DNA of 38,226 bases, taken from positions 181,129 to 219,354 of the forward strand of contig PDIM01010317.1 of the NCBI GenBank assembly GCA_002811675.1, given 5' to 3'. The notes beneath the pieces are model-generated. The model was not told where the DNA came from. It was given only the letters and a program-made list of their open reading frames with translations, and ran no database searches. Of this stretch, positions 1 through 7,946 are shown piece after piece. Numbering within the stretch: position 1 is the first letter of the stretch; the number at the start of each line of letters is the position of its first letter. Source of the stretch: Ichthyosporea sp. XGB-2017a (lineage: Eukaryota; Opisthokonta; Ichthyosporea). Both the position numbers and the translations under genes were made by a program.

Positions 1-894
1 ACATTTGTTCCTTGCTGAGGGGACTCAAGTCCCATACGGGGACAGTTGTTAATAAGAGCTTGGTTTGCCAAAACAGCAAGGTACACCATTCAGTAATTCT
101 AAATCTCAAAGTTCCTCGTAAAACGTGCACCTTTCCTGTACAAAGAGTATAAACAGGGTTGTTGCGAAGCAAATAAAGTAAAAGGGATGAATAATCAGCA
201 AGGAACTAAGAAAAATGGTCAGCGTTTACGAATCATGAGAAGCTAGAAGAGAAAGAGAAGTCACACAGTAGAGCGGGCATAACACGAGAAAACAGTTGGA
301 AGTAAACGAATTTCAACATAGCCCACTGCAAGTTGAAATGGAAATTGAAAGCAACATGTATGCAGCAATTGACTACCGAGCTTGGTTGGTGTGGGGTTGA
401 GCAATGCTGTTTTCGAGTCAGTTCCTTATATGCTCGCACGAAGGACGTGCAACTAACGCTGTAAGTGTGAAATCGTGAAAGTGCTCTAAACCATACATTG
501 TCTACCAACTGCCAACTGCCCAGGACAGAGCCCTCGGCGGATATTGCACAGCAATTGCCAACTGCTTTGGTTAGTATGGACATTGGCGGGTTGGAGTCAG
601 CTAAACATAAGAACTTACAGGGGTTTACAGGGAGTGAAAGCCGCCCAGCTCGGTAATGATTGCTTGGATATTGATGAAATGTCGACTGCAACTCGCTTGA
701 TTCCAGGGGAATGCTTGCGAAGCAGGAATACTGGAGGGCTACAGGGTAATGTTGACGTAAAGCTCATCTAAAGAAGCAGCAAATGCAACCGAAGATGAAA
801 ACATGAGTGCATACAGAGTGTACCTCAGCACTTGAAAGCACTTTACGAGTAGCTTACAAGACAAGTAGCTTGTAATCCTGCCGGTAATCGCACA

Positions 895-1056
895 ATGAAA
901 GCAATCACTAAAGCGTATCTTCAGTTTGGGCAATTGGCTACCAATTTATTTTCAGTGGAAATTGGCGTCGTAGCTCACGTTTTGCACACATGGACTACGG
1001 GCGAGGCTGCAGGGAATCGTATTGAATGGGTCCGCAATAGTTTGCTGAAGTACTAG
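895..1056 (+). CDS. Possible small protein of 53 aa, unrecognised
   Basis: An ATG-started frame of 53 codons ends in TAG. The predicted peptide has a mixed, protein-like composition: a Lys/Ala start, a hydrophobic stretch around residues 10-30 and an Arg/Trp/Lys end (WVRNSLLKY). The open frame also extends upstream of the ATG to about 853, so it could be a terminal exon rather than a complete gene. I do not recognise a family. A frame of this size can occur by chance, so this is weak; transcript evidence would decide it. Confidence 0.18.
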   Translation: MKAITKAYLQFGQLATNLFSVEIGVVAHVLHTWTTGEAAGNRIEWVRNSLLKY

Positions 1057-1147
1057 ACTGGGTGGGCAGGGAAATCGAGTTAGAATCACACTGGAATTAC
1101 AGGAAAATGACACCTACAGGGGACGTGACACTAAAAAAAAACAACGG

Positions 1148-1216
1148 TCATTGCTCAGGAATTACAACTCTCATTACTCGGAAAATAATCGTCTCATTGC
1201 TCAGCACGTTGCCGCG
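1148..1216. repeat. Degenerate 23-bp tandem repeat, three units
   Basis: The core TCATTgCTCaGg recurs at 1148, 1171 and 1194, exactly 23 bases apart, with the spacers partly conserved. It lies outside any recognised gene, about 350 bases beyond the 3' end of the ligase gene. Confidence 0.5.
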
Positions 1217-1559
1217 GGGAGTGAAAGAGTGACAGTATGCCAAAAGGTTATGAGTCTTTAGCAGCATGTCTCTTTATCTAGGCAAGGAAGGTTCTCTTTT
1301 GGGGGCTTTTTCGTGAGCACGTTTATTTCAGTGGGTGCTTTTATAACTTCTTCTTTCTTCTCCCTCTTTATCATTTTATTTCTTCAAATGAAAATGTAAA
1401 TAAATATGCAAATGAAAATTTAAATGAAAATTAAGGGAATGAGAGTTTGGGTTTATTATTGATAAATGGGTACTGTTGCCCAAAAATAAGGCACTTTGGT
1501 TTCAAAACTGGCGGCGAATTTTGTTTGATTTCTTTGTTTGCTTTAATTTGGCTTGCGAA

Positions 1560-2852
1560 TTAATGATACTCCCTGACACACAATCCTACTGGGAACCTCG
1601 GTACGGCGTCCTCTGATTTCTCAAAGAACTTGACAGTGTACTGCTTGCCGACAAATGACTTTCCGTTGATAAAGTCCTTCTTACGGCTGTCAATAGTACC
1701 ACTTGGGCGAACACTAAACCTCTTGCCCTTTTCAGTCTCGCAGACAAAGATAATAGCACCTTCTTCACGTCCTCTGCCACTAGTGAAGTCAACGATGGGA
1801 AATTCCTCGTCAAAGAAGACCTTGTACTTCAATAGGTCAGAGCTCCTCTTGTTTCTGCTGTACTTGCCTTTCATATTACGAAAGATAAGGCCTTCGAAAC
1901 CTTCCTGGACCGCGGCGTAGTGCATTGCTCTTATAGTTTCATCATTGACGTTCGTCACTTCCGTGGTGCTGACAAGCTCAGTCAAACCCATTCTAGGCAG
2001 ACCTTGCATAATGGCCAGCCTGTCCGAGAAAACATGGTCGTTAACCACTTCAAATACAAAGAACTTCACGGTAGCCATCACCTCCAGTTCTACATCTGTC
2101 AGTGCTCGCTTCTTCCTGAACAGCCCAACAAACGAGTTGAAGTCACCACTTCCTGGCGCGTAGAGTTCTCCATCCAGGACGTGTTGGATATTGGCCGCCT
2201 GTAATTCTCTCTCTATTACTTCAGTATTGCTGATGGGATGACCAGTTCGTGAAATGAGCTTACCAATACTTGGGTAATAAATTGCACGCACTCCATCTAG
2301 CTTGGGCTGAATGTAGCATGGCAATTTTAAGTGCTTCATTTCAAACTTCTTTGCTAGCATGGGTAGTATGATTTCATTCGCCCCCGCTGAATCTGCTGAG
2401 CCCTCGGATATCTTATCATCGGTATCCTGTTCGTTTTCTTGGTTGTTTTCCATAGCCGTGTCAGCAGATCCAGGGGATGCTGTCTGGGTCGCAAATATCC
2501 CTGAGTTAACCGATTGAACTACAGGGGCTTGGTCGATATCCATATCAATGGCCATACTCTCCAATGCCTTTTCAAGACCAGAGCCAGTAGCAACTGAATA
2601 GCCTTGATGCTGCTTCTTGTCAAACTTGGACTTCAGCTCAGAGCAGGCCTGTTCAAATGGTGAAGTTTCGTTGGCCCTTCCAACGTTTTTGCCAGATTCC
2701 ACCTTGACCTCGCTGCGCTGCATTTTGCCTCCTTCTGCGCCGTACTCGGTCACGATGGTCCAGACGCCATTGATTTCCTCAACGGTTCCTTTCCAGTTGC
2801 GGACTCTTCCGTTTTTCTCGGCTTGCAAAAGAGGGAGTTCAAATTCGGACAT
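1560..2852 (-). CDS. ATP-dependent DNA ligase with N-terminal WGR-like domain
   Basis: This protein of 430 aa seals nicks in duplex DNA through a lysyl-AMP intermediate. All nucleotidyltransferase motifs are visible: motif I KLDG with catalytic Lys184, an RTG motif near 202, motif III DGELY at 227-231, FFVFE near 264, motif IV EGLIFR at 320-325 and motif V LKYK at 341-344. An OB-fold follows to the end and carries a PRFPVG motif. Residues ~5-85 resemble the WGR-like module (EYGAEGGK, NVGRANETSPFEQA) that accompanies small ligases in some phages, giant viruses and protists. An acidic, low-complexity linker (~100-160) joins the two. It is far shorter than nuclear ligases I, III or IV and lacks their N-terminal DNA-binding domain. 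No targeting peptide is obvious. The ATG at 2852 is the natural start. It is single-exon, with the ankyrin gene upstream on the same strand. Repair or organellar use is inference. Confidence 0.9.
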   Translation of the reverse strand: MSEFELPLLQAEKNGRVRNWKGTVEEINGVWTIVTEYGAEGGKMQRSEVKVESGKNVGRANETSPFEQACSELKSKFDKKQHQGYSVATGSGLEKALESMAIDMDIDQAPVVQSVNSGIFATQTASPGSADTAMENNQENEQDTDDKISEGSADSAGANEIILPMLAKKFEMKHLKLPCYIQPKLDGVRAIYYPSIGKLISRTGHPISNTEVIERELQAANIQHVLDGELYAPGSGDFNSFVGLFRKKRALTDVELEVMATVKFFVFEVVNDHVFSDRLAIMQGLPRMGLTELVSTTEVTNVNDETIRAMHYAAVQEGFEGLIFRNMKGKYSRNKRSSDLLKYKVFFDEEFPIVDFTSGRGREEGAIIFVCETEKGKRFSVRPSGTIDSRKKDFINGKSFVGKQYTVKFFEKSEDAVPRFPVGLCVREYH

Positions 2853-3499
2853 TTTCTTCTATTGACTTATCAGAACAAAACTTTAATATTCTTAATATTT
2901 ATTGCATCAAATTTTCAATTTTTCAAATAATCAGTTTTTGCGTACATGTGAGTAGTAAAATGTCTTCTCTCAGAGGCGAATGGCTGATTTATTGTGAGCT
3001 AAAAACAGATTCCTTGGACATGACTCAATAAATATTGTGTTAGCAATATCTAACGCTTTCAGGTAGCTTTGAATAGACAGCATTCCATCAACTTCAAGCC
3101 TTGAGAGTATTCATATTCCAAAGCAAGCCTATAAGAATGCCAAGCATGACATGCTCCATGAGTGTAAGCTTTATTGCTATCGTGATAAAAATAAAGACGA
3201 GCAACGACCTCCCTGAGGATTTTCCGGTAGTTCATTTCTCAACATATTTACTAGATCTTTTTATTTCGATAAATCTGAACCCTCACCCGGTATGGAATTC
3301 ATTAATGGGCTTCCATAATTGTGCATCCCCTTCAAGCAGAATTGCATCCAAAGACTCTACACCCAAGGAGCCATACCCATTACCTGTTGCGTTAGCCGCT
3401 TTTGTTCCATTTTGTGCTGCATTGAATGAGATTTGAATGAGATTTGAATGACATAAAGAAAAAGCTCATTATTCGAATTTTTAAGCTTAAGTTGGTTGG
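2853..3499. other. Intergenic between ligase and ankyrin genes
   Basis: AT-rich near 2870-2940, consistent with a promoter for the minus-strand ligase. On the minus strand, 3450-3283 holds a protein-like open stretch with no ATG, described under findings. A GATTTGAATGA unit is directly repeated around 3430-3450. Nothing else is recognised. Confidence 0.4.
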
Positions 3500-3964
3500 T
3501 CAATTCAATTTAATTTTTTTGTGGCGGAGGTTGGGCTCGAATTCCCTCAACATACGTACTACTTCTTCATCACTTTTTTCAACAGCAAGCTCAATTATTG
3601 TCTTGCCATCTCTGTTTTTGCTGTGGACATCAGCTCCATTCTGTAACGCGAGTTTTATCATTTTGAGCGTAACATTGTCCTCTGTTCCCTCTGTACCCTC
3701 TATAGATGTTGTTATATATTGAATGAGCTCACGTAGAGTCTCGTCCTTGACAGCATTTTCTACCCTGGATATCAGAATGGCAAATACATCTTCTTGTCCA
3801 ACTCTGAAAGAAAGCTGTAAGGGGGTCCCACCTTCAAATACGTGATCTGGACGAGCTCCTTGTTCCACGAATTTTTCTACAAGTCGCGTTAACCCCAACT
3901 CGCAAGCCATTAAGAATGCACTGTACCACCACTTTTCGTTGCACTTATTGATCTCATTCTCCAT
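3500..3964 (-). CDS. Small ankyrin-repeat protein
   Basis: Predicted protein of 154 aa, starting at the ATG at 3964. Ankyrin-like units are visible: an N-terminal helix pair (FLMACELGLTRLVEKFVEQG), a GGTPLQLSFRVGQEDV unit, then a helix ending in LALQNGADVHSKNRDGKT and a last unit IIELAVEKSDEEVVRMLREF. The GADVHSKNRDGKT turn is the clearest signature. Ankyrin repeats mediate protein-protein binding and no catalytic domain is present. The partner and location cannot be told. The frame ends in a Lys-rich tail. A protein-like open stretch just downstream on the same strand (3450-3283) raises the possibility of an unrecognised extra exon. It lies between the ligase and the CDK gene on the same strand, but each has its own upstream gap, so no operon is implied. 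Confidence 0.75.
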   Translation of the reverse strand: MENEINKCNEKWWYSAFLMACELGLTRLVEKFVEQGARPDHVFEGGTPLQLSFRVGQEDVFAILISRVENAVKDETLRELIQYITTSIEGTEGTEDNVTLKMIKLALQNGADVHSKNRDGKTIIELAVEKSDEEVVRMLREFEPNLRHKKIKLN

Positions 3965-4270
3965 CAAAACTTTAAAAATGTCAAAACAGCACTCTGGAAA
4001 TATGCATTTATTGTTCGACGAGATTAAAGTGGTTTTCCAGTACGCGTCCTGGGTTTAACTTTTTTCGTCGAGAGTAAGTGCACAACACGTATATATATAA
4101 GTACGTACTGGTGCACAGTACGTTACTCCCGGCATTAATTAAATAGCTTGCAAACTTATGTATAGACGTACTTTATTGGTTATAGGCAGCGGCTGACTTG
4201 AGCGCTGCGCGCCACCGATCGATATGCATGGAACTACAAGAGCAGCTGGAGCCTGGACGAGCTATAAGTA
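3965..4270. other. Intergenic with a palindromic hairpin
   Basis: This short spacer lies between the CDK gene stop and the ankyrin start. It contains a TATATATA stretch (4091-4098) and an inverted repeat ACGTACT/AGTACGT (4103-4109 and 4117-4123) around GTGCAC. It may combine the ankyrin promoter and the CDK 3' end. No gene is seen. Confidence 0.4.
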
Positions 4271-7063
4271 TCAACGCTTTCTTATAAGCCGCCGCTGCAC
4301 CCCTTCGGCAATTCGATTTATAACAGGGCCAGCTAAACTGGACGAAGAGCTGTACTGACTAGTGTTATCGACATCCCCCCGGCGCGCAGAGCTGCTTCGA
4401 GCACTTTGATACAGTTTACTAGCTACATTAGTGCTCCCGCCAGAGCTAGACCTAGAGCCATGTATATGGTGGCCGTGATGTGAGGGGGTGATTTGATGGC
4501 GCACGGTCGCTGTATGAGCTGGTGGTGGGGGTGGAGGTGGTATCCTAGGCATGCCGCTGCAGCTATCCTTCGAATGCCTTTTGCGCGATGACGATGATAG
4601 CGAGCCCCTTCTTTCCGCGCCAGCAGCACCTCCACTACCCGCCGCAGACTTTTCCCTTTTACGTTTTTTCGTCTGATACTCGTGGCAGGCAATATCGGAA
4701 ATCCCACTTAAGGGAGCCGGGGCCACCTGGAAGAAGAAATCATGTTCCAGTGCATTTTGCGCTGTCAGACGAGCTGCCGGGTCAAATGTCAGGCACTTGT
4801 CAATCAGATCTAAAGCGTCTGCGGGTATACGCCCAACAAGTTCTTCTTTAAGACGACGTGGGTAGCGTTTCTTAGGCTTGAGGGCACCAAACCAGGGCAG
4901 TTTCTCACAGAATTCCCAAGATGTGTGGTCAGGACTTCCACAAAGTTTCCAAATTAAATCAATTTGCGAAGCTTCATCTCTCCCTGGGAAAAGAGGCTTT
5001 TGCAAATAAAGTTCGGCCAAAATGCAGCCGGCACCCCACATATCCACTTCAGGGCCGTAAAATGTTTCCCCCAGAAGAAGCTCTGGAGGACGATACCAAA
5101 GAGTAATAACGCGGTTAGTATACTGTCTCCGACGATCATGGTATATTCGCGCAAGACCAAAATCAGCAAGCTTTAGCTTTCCTTCGTTAGTTAAAAGCAT
5201 ATTTGAGCCTTTAATGTCGCGATGGAGAATTTTATGTTCATGCGCATGTGAGATGGCCCTCATCAACTGATATTCAATCCACTTAACCTGCTCATTGGAG
5301 AGAGAGATCAGACCCGAACCTAACAATCCCGTAAGATCGTGGTCGACATACTCGAACACCATAAAGATGGACCCCTTGTCATTCTCTTTGCTCCCACAAT
5401 TACTTTCTGCACTTTTGTCCGCAACAATGTCAGTCACTATCTCCTTCAACTCCACAATATTTTCGTGTTTAAGGTTCTTTAATATCTTCATCTCTCTTAT
5501 GGCAGTTATAGGAAATCCTTCCTTATCATTTTCCATTCGAACCTTTTTCAATGCAACAATTTCACCAGTGAACTTGTCTTCGGCTTTGTAGACTTGTCCG
5601 TAGGTCCCTTCCCCGATTTGTTCGATAATATTAAAAATGCTGACGGAACGACTTCCCCAGTCACACTGCTTTGATTTTAGTTTGAACGCATCCGAATATC
5701 GTCTTTTCATGTTACGAACTGTAAGTGGCCCGGGGTCACTCGCGGCGCCTCCTATACCAGTGACAGGGGCAGTACGATCAAGATCATTTTCTACCCCTGC
5801 TGCCCCACTTATTGCAGCCCTCGTACCGCCATCTTTCTCAGGTGGAGTTGATTGCGCAGTTGATAAGCCGTCCTTCCTAGAGATCTTGCTATCGCTCACA
5901 TTCTCCCCATCCCTGTTGCCGTGACTTGCGCGCGACGAGCTCGGAGAATTGTCATTTAATTCATCATCACTTCTCCCTCCCTCTGCTCGATAGCTTCGTC
6001 TTGAAGCCTTCCCCGAGTAGTGATCAGAATCACTATCACTTATCCTCGCTCTTTCAGAGTCATGTCTTCGTCCATACTTAGCAACAGGGGTTTCGGATTT
6101 GTAAGAATACCTGTCTCTGTCTCTTCTTTTACCTCCACCCTTGTCTTTGTTTCTAGCGCCATCCCTATCTCTATCTCTGTCATGATATTGATGAGATTTA
6201 TCTTGGCGCATCTTTACTCCTCCCCGCTCTTCACGGTAAAGAGATGCGTCCCTATCCCTTTGCCCATTATCATCATTATTCTTAGATCCCTCATATCTAC
6301 AGCCTCGCTCATGCTCATTGTCATAGAACAATCCACTAATGTGTTCCCTGAGACTCGGGCTGGGGCTGGCATGATTCTGCTGCCGCTCCTTTTTTCTGGA
6401 AGCTGAGCTTGCCGGCGACTTTCTCTCCTCGTCAGACAGGTCGCTGGAGTAGTCTCGAACCTTGCTTTCCCCCCTATTTTTCCTCTCTCTTTCGCCCTCT
6501 TCACCTATCCCACTTTCCTTCTTATACCCTTCCTCTTTTCTATTATGTCGGTCAAACGAGTACTCCCCATTGTAATTCTTCGTCGGCTCATACTTGCGCC
6601 ATCTTCGCCGCCCATACTTATTATTGGTGCTATATTGCTCATGGCCCCTATCCCTTTCCTCTCGATCACGGGAGTCCTCATAAGAGTCCTCATAATCATT
6701 GTAGCGGCCACCTTTACTTCGCTTGTCTTTTGCCCTGTCGTCCATCCCATAGCTACGTGTCTGCCTATGATATCCAGATCCTCCACCTGCTCCTAAGCCC
6801 CGCCCTCCATCTCGATCTCTATACCTATCACCATCTTCACTGCGGCGCCCCGTAGACTTCATCCCTCTGCCATGCTTCTGAGGGCGATTCTTTCCACGCT
6901 CCCGATCTCGTTCGCTACTCCCATCCCTCTTTTCCCGTCGCTGTTGATATCTCTTTCCACCGCTCCCTCGACTATTGTAGTACTTGTTATTATGAGCAGA
7001 ATAATTGCCACGTCGCTTGTCCTTCCCTCGCCTATCTCCTCCTTCTTTCTTTGAAGACTCCAT
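4271..7063 (-). CDS. CDK12/CDK13-like cyclin-dependent kinase with RS-like N-terminus
   Basis: Predicted protein of 930 aa from the ATG at 7063 (a slightly longer frame would need a TTG start). Residues 1-~450 are Arg/Ser/Asp/Gly/Lys-rich and disordered, like the RS region of CDK12/13. The kinase domain spans ~477-777: glycine loop GEGTYG at 484-489, Lys506 in VALKK, a C-helix PITAIRE motif at 518-524, HRDIKGSN at 614-621, DFG at 634-636, activation-loop Thr649 in QYTNRVITLWYRPPE, and the CDK insert. All catalytic residues are intact. A Ser/Pro-rich tail with a poly-Pro stretch (PPPPPPP) follows. In animals this family pairs with cyclin K and phosphorylates the RNA polymerase II C-terminal domain during elongation; that role is inferred here. 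CDK9 is the main alternative, but PITAIRE plus the RS-like arm favours CDK12/13. It is divergent from the bromodomain gene, and its 5' region carries a G-quadruplex motif. Confidence 0.9.
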   Translation of the reverse strand: MESSKKEGGDRRGKDKRRGNYSAHNNKYYNSRGSGGKRYQQRREKRDGSSERDRERGKNRPQKHGRGMKSTGRRSEDGDRYRDRDGGRGLGAGGGSGYHRQTRSYGMDDRAKDKRSKGGRYNDYEDSYEDSRDREERDRGHEQYSTNNKYGRRRWRKYEPTKNYNGEYSFDRHNRKEEGYKKESGIGEEGERERKNRGESKVRDYSSDLSDEERKSPASSASRKKERQQNHASPSPSLREHISGLFYDNEHERGCRYEGSKNNDDNGQRDRDASLYREERGGVKMRQDKSHQYHDRDRDRDGARNKDKGGGKRRDRDRYSYKSETPVAKYGRRHDSERARISDSDSDHYSGKASRRSYRAEGGRSDDELNDNSPSSSRASHGNRDGENVSDSKISRKDGLSTAQSTPPEKDGGTRAAISGAAGVENDLDRTAPVTGIGGAASDPGPLTVRNMKRRYSDAFKLKSKQCDWGSRSVSIFNIIEQIGEGTYGQVYKAEDKFTGEIVALKKVRMENDKEGFPITAIREMKILKNLKHENIVELKEIVTDIVADKSAESNCGSKENDKGSIFMVFEYVDHDLTGLLGSGLISLSNEQVKWIEYQLMRAISHAHEHKILHRDIKGSNMLLTNEGKLKLADFGLARIYHDRRRQYTNRVITLWYRPPELLLGETFYGPEVDMWGAGCILAELYLQKPLFPGRDEASQIDLIWKLCGSPDHTSWEFCEKLPWFGALKPKKRYPRRLKEELVGRIPADALDLIDKCLTFDPAARLTAQNALEHDFFFQVAPAPLSGISDIACHEYQTKKRKREKSAAGSGGAAGAERRGSLSSSSRKRHSKDSCSGMPRIPPPPPPPAHTATVRHQITPSHHGHHIHGSRSSSGGSTNVASKLYQSARSSSARRGDVDNTSQYSSSSSLAGPVINRIAEGVQRRLIRKR

Positions 7064-7249
7064 CTCTTTCTCTCCCAATCCCAAACTCCGAGACAGTGTG
7101 CGTTTCTTTGTATCCCTCTATCAGCCTTTCACAATAGCGCGCCAGCTAGTTCCCACTCTCCTTGTCTCTCCACGGTAGCCCTCTGAACCCCTCTTCCACA
7201 GCCAATGCGATAATCTGCTGAAGCAACGTTCCCGTACAGGCACAATTGT

Positions 7250-7269
7250 GGGGTGGGGTGGGGTGGGGG
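7250..7269 (+). promoter_or_regulatory. G-quadruplex motif (four G4-5 runs, 1-nt loops)
   Basis: Four runs, GGGG, GGGG, GGGG and GGGGG, are separated by single T bases. This pattern is known to favour very stable parallel G-quadruplexes. It lies ~187 bases upstream of the kinase start codon, on the strand complementary to the kinase coding strand. Confidence 0.7.
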
Positions 7270-7534
7270 TTATTACAGTGTTATCGTCTTTGTTAATCTG
7301 GTGCAGTTGCAATCTGAACCTCCCCCTGCTCCTCTACTACTAGCTGTGCATGGACCTGCACACGGCAACTCTACTAGCTATAGCCTAGAGCTATTGTGTA
7401 TTGGCCCAACCTAAACAAAGGGGTGGGGGAAGGGTTATGCAATGCATGGGCTATCCACCCCCCTCTCCATACAAAATAATCACAACTCCCCTCCCTCCCC
7501 TGCAGGCTGCAGTTGTTGTTCTTTTTTCTCCTTT

Positions 7535-7536
<2 letters not shown>

Positions 7537-7608
<72 letters not shown>
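7537..7608 (+). repeat. Poly-T tract of 72 bases
   Basis: An uninterrupted run of 72 T, followed by G and then more T-rich sequence. Read from the minus strand it is a poly-A run. It could be simple microsatellite growth or the tail of an old retroposed transcript. No recognisable gene body precedes it on the minus strand. Its length is probably uncertain in any assembly. Confidence 0.9.
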
Positions 7609-7609
<1 letters not shown>

Positions 7610-7946
7610 TTTTTTTCGCTCTTTTCTCTTTTCTTATTTTTTTGTTAATTTTTGGTTTCAATAATTCCTCCAGGGTACAGACTACAGTGCCTTGAGTAGG
7701 GGAGATGCGAGCCAATCCACATAGCTAGAGAGAGAGACAGAGAGAGACAGAAATTGAGTGCTGTGGAAAAGGCGGTTATTTATCTAACCAACTGTTGATT
7801 ATTGTGTTTCTACAGTAGAAGCACTGTGCTAACCAAGAAAGAGGCTGGAGTGAGCACCTCTTCAAGCAAAGAATCCCGCTTACCACTTGTTGTGGAGCCA
7901 TCAAAAAAGCTGTGCACTTTGTGAGCGTGTGTAGTGGAGTGAGAAT

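Larger units (their letters stand above)
1..1559. other. Intergenic, no confident gene
   Basis: No long ATG-started reading frame with recognisable content is visible. There is a 53-codon frame at 895-1056 and a three-copy 23-bp repeat at 1148-1204, both listed separately. The last ~200 bases are AT-rich, with repeated AAATGAAAAT-like units around 1387-1435. TTTATT at about 1375 and 1450 (AATAAA on the minus strand) could serve the ligase gene that ends at 1560. Confidence 0.5.
7064..7946. promoter_or_regulatory. Divergent promoter region, CDK12/13-like / BRD7/9-like
   Basis: This 883-base region separates two head-to-head genes that both act on transcription. It holds a four-run G-quadruplex motif (7250-7269), a 72-nt poly-T tract with T-rich flanks (about 7520-7640) and a GAGAGACAGAGAGAGACAG stretch near 7728-7750. 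No TATA box is obvious near either ATG. Apparent long frames across it are homopolymer translation. Confidence 0.6.

Noticed and set aside
233-691. 152-codon minus-strand frame
   Set aside because: The composition (Cys/Phe/Ser-rich, no domain) and the lack of an upstream ATG-context signal do not support a gene.
3530-3552. tRNA T-arm-like sequence (GGGCTCGAATTCCC)
   Set aside because: It lies inside the ankyrin coding sequence, with no matching A box, D arm or acceptor stem nearby.
7374-7715. Open frames of Lys or Phe runs on both strands
   Set aside because: They are translations of the 72-base homopolymer and its flanks, not genes.
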